From Drechslerella dactyloides (taxonomy: Eukaryota; Ascomycota; Orbiliomycetes; Orbiliales; Orbiliaceae), in assembly GCA_020064725.1 (NCBI GenBank), contig JAGTWJ010000008.1:1860001-1924000 (forward strand): 64,000 nucleotides of DNA. Direction: 5' to 3'. The position numbers and the translations under genes are program-made. Positions 12,442 through 24,931 of this stretch are shown one piece after another (within the stretch, counting starts at the first letter, position 1; every line of letters starts with the position of its first letter). The notes below the pieces were generated by a model. It was not told where the DNA came from. It worked only from the letters and a program-made list of their open reading frames with translations, and ran no database searches.

Positions 12442-14161
12442 CGCGTTTGTTGCGCCGTCAGCTATACGGCGATGACGATGGCGATACGATTGGTGTGCGA
12501 GTTTCTTTTCTGCAGCGTCGTCTCGATATGGATATCGGATGACGGAAGGGCCTGGTCGGTCGGTGTGTTGCCCCGCTTGGGCCGCCTGTCCTCGGCTGTC
12601 CGTGGCACGAGCGGACGGAGTCTTTGATCGGAGACGCGGAGGAAGGATATTGGCGATGCAATGTTAAAAGGTGAGACGGACGAGATGCGTCGTCGGCTGG
12701 CCAGTCGATTAAATTAGCCAGTTCGCAGAGGCCGGTGGAGCGAAGTCGCTAGCTGGCCAACCACGCAGGCGGGTGGGGAAGAGCCACAATAAATGCAACT
12801 GGGCGGCGGCTGGTCAGCAAGGAAGGACAGAACGTGCAGGCATGAGCATGAGAGAAGCCGTTCATGCAGAGCAGAGGACACTTACGGCAGCTGCGATAGT
12901 AGCAATGATGATAAGAAGCGTGAGAGTGGGAATTTCTATCGGCTGCTATCAGTCGGCCGGCGAGAGTCGAAGCTTAAGCAGCAGGTCGACGACGACGAGA
13001 AGCAGGGGACGAAAGCAAGATCTGAAGGGAAGGCCCGACGCTGCATGCACGCCGAACTCTAACGCCCGCAGAAAATCCACTCGACGGGACTGCAAGAACG
13101 ACGACGGGCTTGAATTTTCTCGTGAGACGGACGCAGGAGGAAGATTCGAAGAGCTGAGGAGTTCGGACGGTCGGCTGACGATGGCGCCGACGATGGTGAA
13201 ACGTTAACCGTCAACGGACGCGGACGGCAGCAGAAGCAGATTGAAACCAAAACCACCCGGCCCAGATGTTGATTATAATAAAGCCAGACCAGACCGCCCG
13301 CCCAGGAAATAAATCCTGATGGCACCAGCCCTCAGACCGCAATACCGCAATACGATACTCTGCGGACCTGTGCGATGACGAAGGATCGGACGTCCGAGCT
13401 AGCTGGCGGCGGACGGCTATTGGGCAGCCACAGCCATCGAGCAATCTCAAGCTGCATGCCCGCAGACACCGCCCGCGATCCTGCAGACCGCTAGCAACAC
13501 TCCCACATGTGCATCGTAGCTGCTGGAATCCGCCGCTACGACAGCGCACCTCGTCCCATCGAGGAACCCAACGGACGTTTTTTTGTTCCACTGGTATTTT
13601 ATTCCAGTGATTGGACTTCAACCCCGCTAGTGCTCTGGTGGGAGCACGAGGACAGACGGCGGACGAATGCAATGAACGTTCGACCGTTCGGCGACAATTG
13701 GTCCAAGGAGGCAACTGTGATGACCGGACTCAGATTATGTCATAGCCCGTTCCCTGAGCTCACGCATGTCTCACCGCTCCACCCGGATTCTATTGTTCCT
13801 CCACGATACATATGCCGGGTGGGCTACAATCGATGCAATCGTGTGCCCTGCAGCTGCTGGTATATCGTATATTTTATCAGCTCGTGATAAGAAATTTGTT
13901 ACAACATGCATAGTATGATACTCCAATCTATCTCGCTACCTCTATCGCGCGGCCTCCTCAGCGAAACAAAATATTTATATACATTAAATTAGAAAAATCT
14001 AGAACCCTCAGTAGCACCATCCTCGAAGCCGTGTATAATCCCAAATTCTAAGAACCAAGCATCGACACGCACGCATACTCGCCCGCTCCAATATCGAAGA
14101 AAAAATCAACCACCCATTCTATACCCCGATGATAAAACCCCACGATATAATATATCACGAA
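12442..14161. other. Intergenic spacer, no gene seen
   Basis: Promoter and 5' leader side of the poly-Gln gene and 3' flank of the F-box gene. Open frames up to about 167 codons occur on both strands (for example 13211-13714 minus), but they overlap each other, lack family motifs and have no plausible splice continuation. The part from about 13880 to 14130 is AT-rich, as expected for a 3' untranslated region. Confidence 0.55.
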
Positions 14162-15646
14162 TCAAACAGCGCACTTGTCGTTATTGTCATCATCATCGAG
14201 GTGCAGGACAACCGTCTCGTCCGGATCGTACTTGCTCCCCTGCGTAACCTCGCCCCGATAGTCGCCCCCAAAGTCCTCCATGATCTCCTCCGTCAGCCCA
14301 TCCTCGCACGGCAGCAGCACCCGCACCTCCCGCAGCGACGGCAGCTGGCGCCTCGCCCGCAGCACGGCCGCCAGACAGACCGTGTTCTCCGGGAAGGCGA
14401 ACTGCAGCACCTTCATTCTCTTGCATCTGTCCAGGAACTCGAGCAGCACCGTGACCTCCTAATCAAACATCAAACATTAGCATCCCTCACATATATATAT
14501 ATCTTCCCGCGCTTGATGTGCGAGGATTGGTGAACGCACCTCTTCATCCGGATACTCCAGATACCGCAGCTGGCTCAACGACAGCTCCGTCACTCGCGCA
14601 AAGTCCACCTCCAAATACTCGTCCACCGCCCACATCGTGCCCCTGCCCATCCCCATCTCCACCTTCTCCAGCGCGGGGAACCACCACCGCTTACCCGCCG
14701 TATTCCGCAGCCACCCGATCCGTTTCCGCTGGCTGCGCGTCATGCTGTTCTGCGCGACGTCATGGCTGAACTTTAGCGTCTTGACCCCGCGACACGACTC
14801 GCCGAGCACCTTGTCCATCAGCTCCATCGGCCACAGACGCACGGGGTCGCTTCGAGCTCCCTTGATGTTCTCCTGCAGGTACAGCCGCAGCTCGCTCGGC
14901 CGGGCGACGGACGGCGGCAATTCCGCCGGCCAGTCGCCGAACTCCTTCGCCGCGATGAGGGCGTCGAGGTCGTCGGTGGCGGCGTAGTCGATGCTGAGTT
15001 CGAGCGTGCGCAGCGCCTTGCACGAGCTGAGCACGAGGCGGATCCCGTCGATAAAGTCCTTGAGCGGCACCTTTGGCCGGCGGTCGAACGAGACGAGCCG
15101 CAGGTTCTCGAACGACGGCAGCAGCAGGCCGACGAGCTCGGGGACGGAGCGGTAGCATTTCTTGACGATGGTGGTGCGGTAGTCCGGGTCGTAGTAGCTT
15201 GATCCCCAGGTCGTTATAAACAGGTTTCTGCCGAAACCCAACAGGAACGGATTAGCAAACGTCCACGACATGACATAACATCGTCACCACCAGCGACAAC
15301 GACATCTAACTAAGCAATCACCCGCAAAGGGAGAGGTGTAGTGGACATACCGGACGAAATCGCCGTGCCGGCGGTAGGCCTTATACTTCGCAGCGGTGCT
15401 GCGAATCGGCGTGTGGAACGCAAAATACCCGTCCTTCGTCTCCTTAAAGTTGACATGGCACGTCGCGTACAGCCGCGGCAGCACGACCTTGTAGAACTGC
15501 CGGCACGTCAGGCCGATCTTGAGGCCGCTGCGGAACTCGTACTTGTAAATGTTGCTGTACCGGTCCCGCGGGCTGTACGTGAACAGCTCGGTTTCGTCGA
15601 GGATGAGGTCGAAGATCTCCGTCGGGAGGTCCAGGATGCCGACCAT
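14162..15646 (-). CDS. F-box domain protein
   Basis: Three exons, 15351-15646, 14540-15227 and 14162-14458, give 426 residues. The introns are 15228-15350 (123 nt, phase 2, GTATGT...CAG with GCTAAT) and 14459-14539 (81 nt, phase 0, GTGCGT...TAG with GCTAAT). The N-terminus MVGILDLPTEIFDLILDE is a typical fungal F-box start (LPxEIxxxIL). It is followed by LTCRQFYKVVLPRLY, the second half of the F-box and the usual linker. The rest is Leu-rich with irregular LRR-like spacing (LRLVSF, LRTLELSI, VKTLKFSH, VTELSLSQLRYLEY, MKVLQFAF, LREVRVLL). The C-terminus is acidic (DDDDNND). Such proteins are expected to recruit substrates to an SCF ubiquitin ligase through Skp1. The substrate cannot be inferred. 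Confidence 0.85.
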
Positions 15647-18600
15647 TGTGACTTCTTTTCCTTCTATTGAATTATATTATAGTCGCAGACGTGTGAAAAT
15701 GTAAACGGTCGATTTGGAAAATGTCGATTCAATTGATCGAGGAAGATTCGAGTCCAACGGATGGAAGGCAGGGCGCAACCACCGATTTAAATAAGTCGTT
15801 CGAATGGAATGGAATGTAACGTGTGGGCCCCGCTGGCGCTCCGAACCGGGTGCGCAGCGCTCGTTCGATTTTTCTAATTTTTTTCAGTGGCGTGCTCTGC
15901 TGTCTAGTAGACTCGTATCCCGATGGTGGCTTTTGCCTGCCCGCTGGAGACCAATGAGAAAGCGCGACGGTTAGCTCAGCTCGGTGGAATCAATCCGTAT
16001 CCCAGGTACCGTCGACCGCTCGTCCCAGGTACCGGACCCGTCTACACCGACGTACAGAATGCAAGATGGCAGACAAACCTTGGCGCCAAACGACCCGACC
16101 CGACAAGCTTCTACCCTGCTCCGATAGCTACAGCCTTATGATTAAATTAATTAATCGATTTATGCAAGCGATATAATAATATAACGTCGACGGCGGAATG
16201 GACGGTATGGTATATATACCGGCAGAATATTACAGCTTCCAAACCACCCGGCAGAAGCACCAGCGCCGACAGCCACTTAAATACAGCGTGCACCCAAATA
16301 TAAACAGCTGTCAGCTACCTAGTATCCTATCCGTCGGCTATCGCACGGAACGGGGACTGTATCAGCAGCCTGTGTAAAATAAGAACACGACGACACACCA
16401 GCTAGATAGCATCAGGCATTCGATCACACATGTCCGCACACGCTCGACACAGCAGGAGCTCTCGGGATGAGACATTCGCCTGCAGCAGGGAAATGCGAAA
16501 TGGCTCCTGCGTCGTCGCAACGCACCGCACATACCGTGCTAAGGTCTGTCCACCTGCCTCTCGGCTGCGTCGTCGGGCTCCTGCGCCACGCAGCATGGCT
16601 GTGGTTTATTCTCTCACGGAGTAACTCTTCCTCTAACTGCAACTGTCCGCTGGGGGCTAACGCGGAAAAGGGGGCACCGTTTGTCATATCATCTATGCCA
16701 TCAAAGGCCATGCGGAATAGTAACTACGAGAGCGTGTGCGGCGCCATGCGGGCCATGCGGCATGCACACCACACACCGAACATACCATTCAATTCCGGTT
16801 CTTGTACGGCACCCCCGATCGATCGATGACATGACATGCTGAGGCTAACGAAGCTCGAAGCAGTCACCATACCGTACACTGAAAAGCAGCTAAACTCACC
16901 GGAGAAACCGCAGGAGAAAAATCGGTAGTCGAAATAAAGATCAAGGCCAAATCTCTCCGGAAGCGTACACACCTCCCATCACGCCCCTTCGAGAAAACCT
17001 GCGAAAAAAAAAATTCGTTCATGATCAAGACAGGTCCCACGGCGGTGGCAGGTTTCAAGTTCATGCATGCCGGCCGACAGTACAGCCCTCATAATACTAT
17101 ATGCATGCCGTTTACGTTACGATGATATCACAGAACGCCAACCGGTATGTACGCCAGTACCAAGAGTCCGTACGTACTTCAACGTATTATATAATACATT
17201 ATCGTCGCAAAGAAGCCGTGCTACCGTCTACCGGAAACGGCCAGGCCCTGCTGACAGCCCGGTCAGTTGCCATACCCTCAGGCAACGGGCTACAGCTAGC
17301 TAGCTAGTTAGCGAGCGACGGTCTCCCAGCTCGAGTTAACTTCACCCTCACCATGCACGCAAGCAAGACAGACCTCCCCGGCAGACCAGCTTGCAAGATG
17401 CAGCTGGTCATGGGTAGCTCAGCGAGTGGTCCAATCGATAGGACTTGAGACATAGCTAGCAGGCTACTTCAGTAGTATACTCGCTTTAGCTTTGATAGCT
17501 CCACGATTAGCTGAACCGTATCGAAACTAAGTGATAGTAGACTCGATACGAAGTGCAACCTTGAAAAAAACGAAGCTTACGATTGGTCCAATCTGCCGTC
17601 GTGAAATCCCAGCCTCCGAAAGAGCAACTGAACATTAAGACGAACAAGCGACACCGCAAGCGACAACCCACCAGAAACGTTAACTACAAAGTCGTCCAAC
17701 ATCACCTGTCAACCAACAAACCGTCCCGCAATACTATAAGCGTAAAAGTATCGCCAGATGTATCAGTACTTGCAACTGGGTATATATCACCCGTATTAAT
17801 GCAGAGTGATATTTAATACTTGCATCCAAGCCTGTCCGCCAGCCAGCCGACTGGATGCCACTACAAACCCCTCCCTCACTCCCTTGCTTAAACCTTATAA
17901 CTTTAGTGAAAGTGGGCAGCCAGCCAGCCAGCCAGCCCGCACATGTCTCCACCCTCAGCCCTTCCTCCGCTCCGCTCCCCTCCCCGGCCTCCCGTGCGGC
18001 CTGGGAAGGGAACAAGGCCCATACGACAGACACCCTGCGAATAATAATAATAACAAGCACTCGACAATCCAAGTCTAAATTAATATCCCCGAGCCCGAGT
18101 TTAAACTTTTCCAAACACCAATTGCAATCCCGACCGACCGACCAGCCGACCGGCCCAGCCAGCCAGCCCGTACCGATATTAAAACACTTATCACACTCAG
18201 TAAATCCAGCCAAAACGTAACCCACGCGCCCGCCCTCCCGGACAAGAAAAAATTCGGCCGGCTCACACTCATCGGAGCCAGCTAAATGCACGCCGGGGAG
18301 CTAGCCAGCTCGAGCACCCTGCTAGCGGCACAGCTAAGCTTCCTGCCATGCCGCACGCACGCACGCACGCCGCGATCGTCTGACCCCACATGCGCACACG
18401 CCAGCCGCTGCAGCCACACAACGCCCGCACATCCCTTGCTCCCTCGCACCAGACCCTCGCTCGCTACAAAATCCTAAAACACTGCATCGACCGCATTCTC
18501 CGCGAATCATATCGCAGCGTTGACATCACCGCGTCCGTTTTACCCTTTTTTAAACGGTGCAGCTATGCTATTTCCACTGAAACATATCATTGCTGTATTA

Positions 18601-20463
18601 TATACCAGCTGACTCGAGTGCATCGAGCTGGTGGTATCACCCCCACCTTCCCCCGCACATTACTTCCATCGAGCTCCGTCTACGCCTGTACGTACCATTC
18701 ACACACTGCTCGAATGATCAAGCTTGCAGAAAACACAGATTGTCACCGTACAGATAGCTTACCCAATTGATCAAGCGTGGCCCGGTTCAGTACCATACGC
18801 CATAAACATCAAAGGTAATACCACCAGGACGGCACCGATGAAATCGACGGACGGTAAAGATAAAGATAGAGACTTCCTTTATTCCCTTGAATTCTGCTAC
18901 AACGTAAAATCCAGATATCCACCGAACGAAAAAAAACCACAAAAACAATATTTTTGTATCCTTCTTCAAGAACACATCCATCCACCAGCCGCACAAGAAA
19001 GAAACACCCCCAATCGTCCCGTCCCCCTCCTTATAAATTAATTATAAAAGGAACCCGACGACAAAGGGAAAAAGCTTTGTGAAAAAAAGTAAATGCATAC
19101 GAAATCTATCAAGATCCTCCATGTACATATATATGTAACTAGTATACTACCTATTACGTGAGTACGTATACACCCATCCATGATATCCGATCCGTATCTT
19201 CGACCCCGCCGCTGGCATGCTCGCACAGCCCGAATGAAAGCCAGTTTATCCGAGCCAGCCAGCCTGCAATCGACCATGCATGCATGCATAGAATATATAT
19301 AAAAACGAAAAAAACGAAATAAATAAAAAAGTAAAGAGACAACGCGCACCATTAGCTTTTTCCCCCTCAGCGTACGAGTACGTACGTACATGCAACATGC
19401 ACCCCGCTGGCTGAATGTACGTACGTCAGTCCGCAAGCTTGAATTGATCCTGCCGGCCGATCCACCGTGTACTACTCTCCCAATTGTATAATATATAACC
19501 CAGCGGAAGATGCATGGATGGAGGGAAAGTTACAAAGCGGAATAAAGAGAGAATGTGTAAGAGTGAGAGATTATATAAAAAGCAAAGGCGGAGAAGAACG
19601 AGGAAGGAAGGATATATATAAGTAGTAAGTAAGTTATTTACCGTAGTGACACCCAGAGTAGTAGGAAAAAGTTGAACACACAAGTAATCAAAAACTCAAA
19701 ACGAAACGAGATAAAAAGCAGGACGGAAGACGTCAAAGGAATATCGAATGTGCGTGCGTGCGTGCATGCACGAAGAAACAGCACGATGGACAATATAGAC
19801 CGTTCCGGGCCATCAAGTACATGACTCTGATAATACAAAAGAGTAAAAACCACTCACCCACTCATCCTGCTGCAGCAATAAACGATATCCAGGAATCAAA
19901 AACAACTTGCAGCAGCAGAATTTTTGGGAGGATAACACAAAAAACCGATAACAAGACAGTAAGAAACAACATGTTGAAATGCAATCGGCCACAGCAGAGA
20001 TGATGATACAGTTTGAAAAAAAAGAAAGAAGGAAAAAAAGAGTAGTAAAAAGTAGGTACGAAGAAGGAGAAAATGTACATCTCGGACCAAGAGAAGAGGG
20101 AAGTTAAAAAGGAAATCTAACCAGAACAAAAAACCCAATTTTATCCGCCACTATGATACCTTAGGAGAGAGAAAAAAAGAGAAAATATAAAAGGAAACTG
20201 TACCGATAACAAGCAACATCGAATTTTTGTTTTGAGACAGACAAGGAAAACCGAACCAACCATGTAGATATCGATAAAACAAGACAAAAACTGCAGAATC
20301 AAAAAGGCGATGTACTTCTATTAGAGCGTTCGCACTTTTTTATCCCCATGCACGTCGCCCGCCGCACGTTCAGCGGATCGTGCGTGCATGCATGTATGCA
20401 GCGCTCATGCGGACGCACTGCGGGCCGTGAGAAAACGCGGTTCGAAGCTGCCACGCAGCTGCT
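15647..20463. other. 4.8-kb intergenic spacer, no gene seen
   Basis: Separates the F-box gene start from the stop of the DUF8032-type gene. It contains AGCT/CTAG patches near 17296-17310, CAGC repeats near 17918-17938, CGCA repeats at 18353-18371 and GCATGC-rich patches near 19275-19290 and 19755-19772. Open frames on both strands are short and mutually overlapping. The segment 19440-20330 is A/T-rich and is probably a long 3' flank. No tRNA or rRNA is evident. Confidence 0.55.
18353..18371. repeat. (CGCA)n microsatellite
   Basis: Four perfect CGCA/CACG units in non-coding DNA. Confidence 0.7.
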
Positions 20464-23066
20464 CTACTCCCGCGCAGTGCTGGCCTTCGACCGGCGGTTC
20501 CGCTCGAGCCACTTCCGCTTGCCGACGCGGGTCTCCAGGTGCGGGGCGAGCGCGGTGGCATCCTGCCCGTTCGCGATCAAAGCGCAGCGCATCTTATTGC
20601 GGTAGGCATCAACTGCAACAATCCGTTAGTCTGATATTCACAGATCAGAGAAAAAAAAAAGGTTCAGATATCTACTTACGAGCTCTCTGGAGGAACATTG
20701 TTCGGCCGGCGAAAACACGGCTCTGGCTCCAGCTCATGCGGTACCCGAGGTCGTTCAACGCGATTTCCTTATCCTTCCGCACCTTTGTCGGCGGCGGCGT
20801 GGAGACGTCGAGGTTGCTGCCGTCCATCATCTGGATCTGCAGGTTGTCGCCGACGACCGTGCCAGAGCTCTCCTCTGGTATCGGCATCTGGCGGGCGTAG
20901 TAGCTCCGCGGGTAAACGCTGTTGCTCTTCCGGTAGGAATCTGGAATCTCGTCCATGTCCACATTGTCCAACATGACGCGGACGCGGACGCGGCTGCCAT
21001 TCCGCTGCGGGTCGTCGACCAAGATGAACTTTCGCCTCTTGCTCTCCGGAATGTCCGCGAACAGACTCTGCTCCGAGCTCGACGAGGCCGCCGGCGCGGA
21101 AGTCGACACGGTCGACGACTGCGTCGCGGCCGCGGGCCCCATCTGCGGGTTCCCCAGATTGCCGTCCATGACATCATGCATCGGCGGTGGGATTGACGCG
21201 CCGTTGGTCGGCTCGCTGGGGTATGAGGGCGGATATGGCTGGTAGACATGCCGGGCATGCATGTTATCGTTTGGGTTTTGGGTTGGCGGGTGGGAATGAT
21301 GGTGGCCATTAGTGTATTCATTAGGAGCGGCAGGGGAAATATGGCCTGACGGTGTTCTGGAATTCGGTCCAGCCGCGGCACCCAGGTGCGCATGGGGGTG
21401 GACTCCAACGTAATGTGAGTTAGCTTGATAATGCTGCTGCGGGCGGAGCATCCCATTCATGTCACCGTTAGCGGCAACTGAGCTGCCATCGTGCATACCT
21501 TGTCCTGGTTGGCCCATACCGCCTGGCGCCTTCACGCCCAGCGGCAGCTGGCCCGCGTGAACCGGCGAGCCGGCGTTCATCTGCTGGTGGGAGGCAGCAT
21601 GCACCGCCTTTCGGTTGTTGAGCTTCGCCATCCGGCGCACCCGGCGGCTTCGAAGCCTGGGGTCTTGATTGGAGTTCCGCCAGCTGTCGACCGCCCGCTG
21701 GATGAGGCCTCGCTTGCCACGCAGAGGCGGGTTGAGTTCCGCGAGAGCCCAGCCCACCGTGTTACATTCCGTCTCGTAAACGAGTCGGTTGCCCCTGTAC
21801 TGGTCCTTCGGGCAGCACGCGCGCGGGTACACGCAGTTCTCCTGCTTGAATTCCTGGCTCAGGCTGTCCACGTTCACGGACTCGACGTCGCAGCGGATCG
21901 TGTACTCCATCTTGATGCGGTCTCGCGAATACTCAAAGGCGATCCATTGCACGCCATTGTTGTCCTGTCGGACGACGAGAGGCGTCGTCGCGGGGATCGG
22001 ACCGGGCGCGGCACTCGGGTTCACGCTGTTGGCACCAGCCGCGGCGTGGTTGTTGTTGATGGGGTTCTGGTGGGTGGGAGGAGGCTGGCTCAGGCCAGCG
22101 CTGTGGGGCGGCTGCGGGGGTGGCTGAGGAGGCCGGTGGACTGGGGCTTGCGAGAATTTTGTCGTGGGAGACTGATGCTGCGGGATGCCCGTGTGATGCA
22201 TCGCCGTGGCGCCGGGCTGCGACATGAGCAGCGGCTGGCTGGTCATATGCTGCGCGGTCGACTGATACGGGCTCTGCTGGCTGGGAGGCAGCGAGTACGT
22301 CTGCGGGTATCCATACAGCTGCTGGGGAATGTGCTGCGCCGGATAGACAGACCGGTGATCCGCCGCGCCGGGCGAGGCAACCGACGTCGGCGAGTTGCTC
22401 TGCGGCGTGTGATACATTGGCGGGTAGGTTTGGTGAGGGCGATTCATGTGGGTTGCCATAAGCTCTGAAGCCTCGGTTTCTGTACGGTCCACGTTAGCAA
22501 TGGCTCAGACTAGCATTCTCCCCCCGACAGCATCGATTACAAGGTGCACGAAAACAAAAAATATTGGAAGTGGAGAGAGAGAGAATCGTGTCCATTCCAT
22601 CGTGGCCCGTCTTTGGTGGTCGCTTTTGCGGACGCTCGAGCGATTTTTTGCACCATCTAAATATAACCACGCCGACGTTCTTCTTCCTTCTTCTTTCTGT
22701 TCTTCCTCCCGTAAAAACCGCCCTCTGCAGGATTCACGAGACTCTCTCCTGTACACGCTAACCGCAAAAAAAGGGGAGATTGGCCTTCCCACCTTGGTTT
22801 ATGTAAGGGTTTTCTGAGACGCTCGTCACGCTCACAGGAGACGGGTGACTGTAGTAGTTCAGAGAGTCCTGCTGCTGCTGTTGAGGCGGCGGCCTCTGGT
22901 ACAACTGCTGGGGCAGGTTGATCGCGCTGGGCTTGTATCGTCTTGGTCCCTGGTTGAGAGACTGCACGTGTATGCTGTTCGCCGCTGAATGATCTCCCAC
23001 ACCAACGGATCCGGTGCGACCACCTTGCTCTTGTGTTCGCTCCACGATGGAAAGATTTGCGGGAAG
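20464..23066 (-). CDS. DUF8032-type putative transcription regulator, start unresolved
   Basis: Supported exons are 20464-20612 and 20680-22479, joined by a 67-nt intron (GTAAGT...CAG with ACTAAC), and very likely 22793-23066, joined through a 313-nt intron (22480-22792) with GCTAAC near its 3' end that keeps the frame as NQ-ETEASEL. The first in-frame ATG is at 22459, giving at least 642 residues. The upstream exon is coding-like (NLPQQLYQRPPPQ) but has no ATG. The conserved module (QWIAFEYSRDRIKMEYTIRC to SRRVRR) matches the fungal DUF8032 type. A second related module lies at the C-terminus and ends RVGKRKWLERNRR. The rest is Gln/Pro/His-rich with basic clusters (ESKRRKF), which suggests a nuclear regulator. 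DNA binding is inferred, not shown. Confidence 0.75.
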
Positions 23067-24160
23067 CTGTAGAATATTACTTTGGTACGGAATCGTGCTT
23101 TCGTGCTTTTCGTGCTTGCGTTCGGTTCGTTCGATCGTCAGACGGGGTGCCAGCTAGCACATCTGCAATGCACAAGAAGGAAGGGTTTCTCCTGTTAGAC
23201 ACGGCGGGTTTCTCTTTCTCCGAATTTTCTTCTTTCGTTCTCATGCGTTATTTGCTTTTGCTTTGGCGTGCGGGATCCGGGACTGGGGGCATGCGTGTGA
23301 AGCCCGCAACAAACTTACATGTACAGAATGAATGTCTATGGGCGTAAGCAGACAAGCGTTTCCGCCGATGCTGACCGAGTAGATGGGGCGGATGGGTCCG
23401 GGAAGACGAAAGATGGGACGGATAGATGGAGACAATGGGGCAAGGAACGACTGATTGACGTCAAGCTCCACAACGTCCAAACCGTTCGAAAGAAACCGAC
23501 GAGCGACGGAGACGACGTTCCGAGTTGGCGGGCGGACGTACGTACGGCGGCGGGCGGCGGTAGGCTGATGGAGGATGTATAAAAAGGTTCGTTCGGACGC
23601 AGCCCAACAGGAACGGGCAAGTTGACTCGATAGGTCGAAGAAGTCCCCACAAACAGAACAGGACGTCAGGCAGGCAGGGAAGCAAGCAGCAGTGTGTTTC
23701 GCGTCCGGGTCCCGAAGGATGCGAAGGGTTTCTGTCTTGCGGAGAGGGCGAGGGAGAGGAGGAAAAATATAACAAGTTGTTGGCGTTATCCTTGGGGGTG
23801 TTTGCGAGGAAGCCAACCGATGTTCGACTGATGCCGGTTTGGAAAAAAAAAAAATGAACGGGCCCCTGTTTAAGACAGGCTCTTCAGCCACAAAAGGTCA
23901 GAGAAACTTCTTGGACGACGGACGGGACAAGCAGCAGCAGCAGCAGCATAATTCAAAATGGATCCCCAGGATATTTTATTATCTGCAACCAGGAACAAAA
24001 AATTGGGCGGGAGGCAGAATCGGAAACGGCAGACAGGATTGTGGGCAGACAGAGGCGTTGTTTTTGTCGAAAGGAATGGCGGCGGTGAAATGCAGGTTGA
24101 TGTTCACGAGCAGGAGCAAGAGGAGCAGGAGCAGGAGTTCAAGTTGCGACAGGGCAGGAT

Positions 24161-24186
24161 TGACTGACTGACTGACTGACTGACTG
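24161..24186. repeat. (TGAC)n microsatellite
   Basis: Six perfect TGAC units followed by CTGT units up to about 24200. Confidence 0.8.
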
Positions 24187-24285
24187 AATGTCTGTCTGTC
24201 CGAGTGGACGGATGTATGGATGGATGTATGGATGGATGATTTGCAAGTGGGTATTATCGAACTGACAGGCGGATGTAAGGATGAG

Positions 24286-24319
24286 GGATGGATGGATGGA
24301 TGGATGGATGGATGGATGA
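24286..24319. repeat. (GGAT)n microsatellite
   Basis: About eight GGAT units. Degenerate copies also lie at about 24213-24238, so the two tracts may be remnants of one array. Confidence 0.8.
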
Positions 24320-24505
24320 TTGAATGATTGAGCGGATGGAAATGGCAAATGTACAAGATGATATGGACGAACCCGACTGGCCTCTCCACTTTTAGACCTG
24401 GTCCGTCTGGGTTCCCCTCGAGTTAAAAACAATGATCGGATTGATTGCTGGCCTTTCCTTACATACTTTGTGTGAGTTTATGATTTAGATAGTCGAGTGG
24501 GAGTT

Positions 24506-24534
24506 ATGTGTGTGTGTCTGTGTGTGTCTGTGTG
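24506..24534. repeat. TG-rich simple repeat
   Basis: TGTGTGTGTC units, a potential purine-pyrimidine alternating tract, in non-coding DNA. Confidence 0.7.
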
Positions 24535-24877
24535 GATGCGTCTGCGGACCGAACTATGTAATAAAGCGCAAGTGTAAGTGCAAGCGTAGGCAAGTGCAAG
24601 CCCCTTCCTTCACCTTGACAGATGTAGAGCGGGAGTGTCGACAGGCACGAGGGCCAGGTTATGTACTGTATGCCGTAGTTGTATGGGTGGGTGTGATGGG
24701 GGGGGTGTGGGCAGGCTAAAATATACCAAGGAAAAAATAAAAAAGACTGATGATTCCAGAAAAAAAAGTGCAGCAAGTGTCTGTCAAAAAGGTGTGGGCG
24801 CTGCACTAGTCTCCCGCTAGCCTGTCGCCATGAAGCAGCCCTCGAGCAGACAGCCAGACAGACAGACAGCCAGAAGA

Positions 24878-24931
24878 CAGGCGGGCAGGCGGGCAGGCGG
24901 GCAGGCGGGCAGGCAGGCAGGCAGGCCAGGC
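24878..24931. repeat. (CAGGCGGG)n to (GGCA)n compound repeat
   Basis: Four GCGGGCAG-type octamers grade into GGCA tetramers. The same unit appears at 29850-29884 and, on the opposite strand, as CCTG near 56205-56239. Confidence 0.8.

Noticed and set aside
11325..12627. Plus-strand frames of 288 and 319 codons
   Set aside because: Antisense shadows of the poly-Gln gene. Composition is Ala/Pro/Val/Leu runs reflecting the CAG-rich opposite strand.
21491..22468. 325-codon plus-strand frame
   Set aside because: Antisense of the DUF8032-type exon, Arg/Leu-rich without motifs.
23241..23891. 216-codon minus-strand frame as first exon of the DUF8032-type gene
   Set aside because: Its donor GTAAGT and phase would fit the exon at 23066, but the only Met is at the far end and the composition looks like CT-rich leader. 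Kept only as a possibility for a 5' untranslated exon.
24161..24319. CRISPR-like regular spacing of repeats
   Set aside because: Simple tetranucleotide microsatellites without spacers. The genome is fungal.
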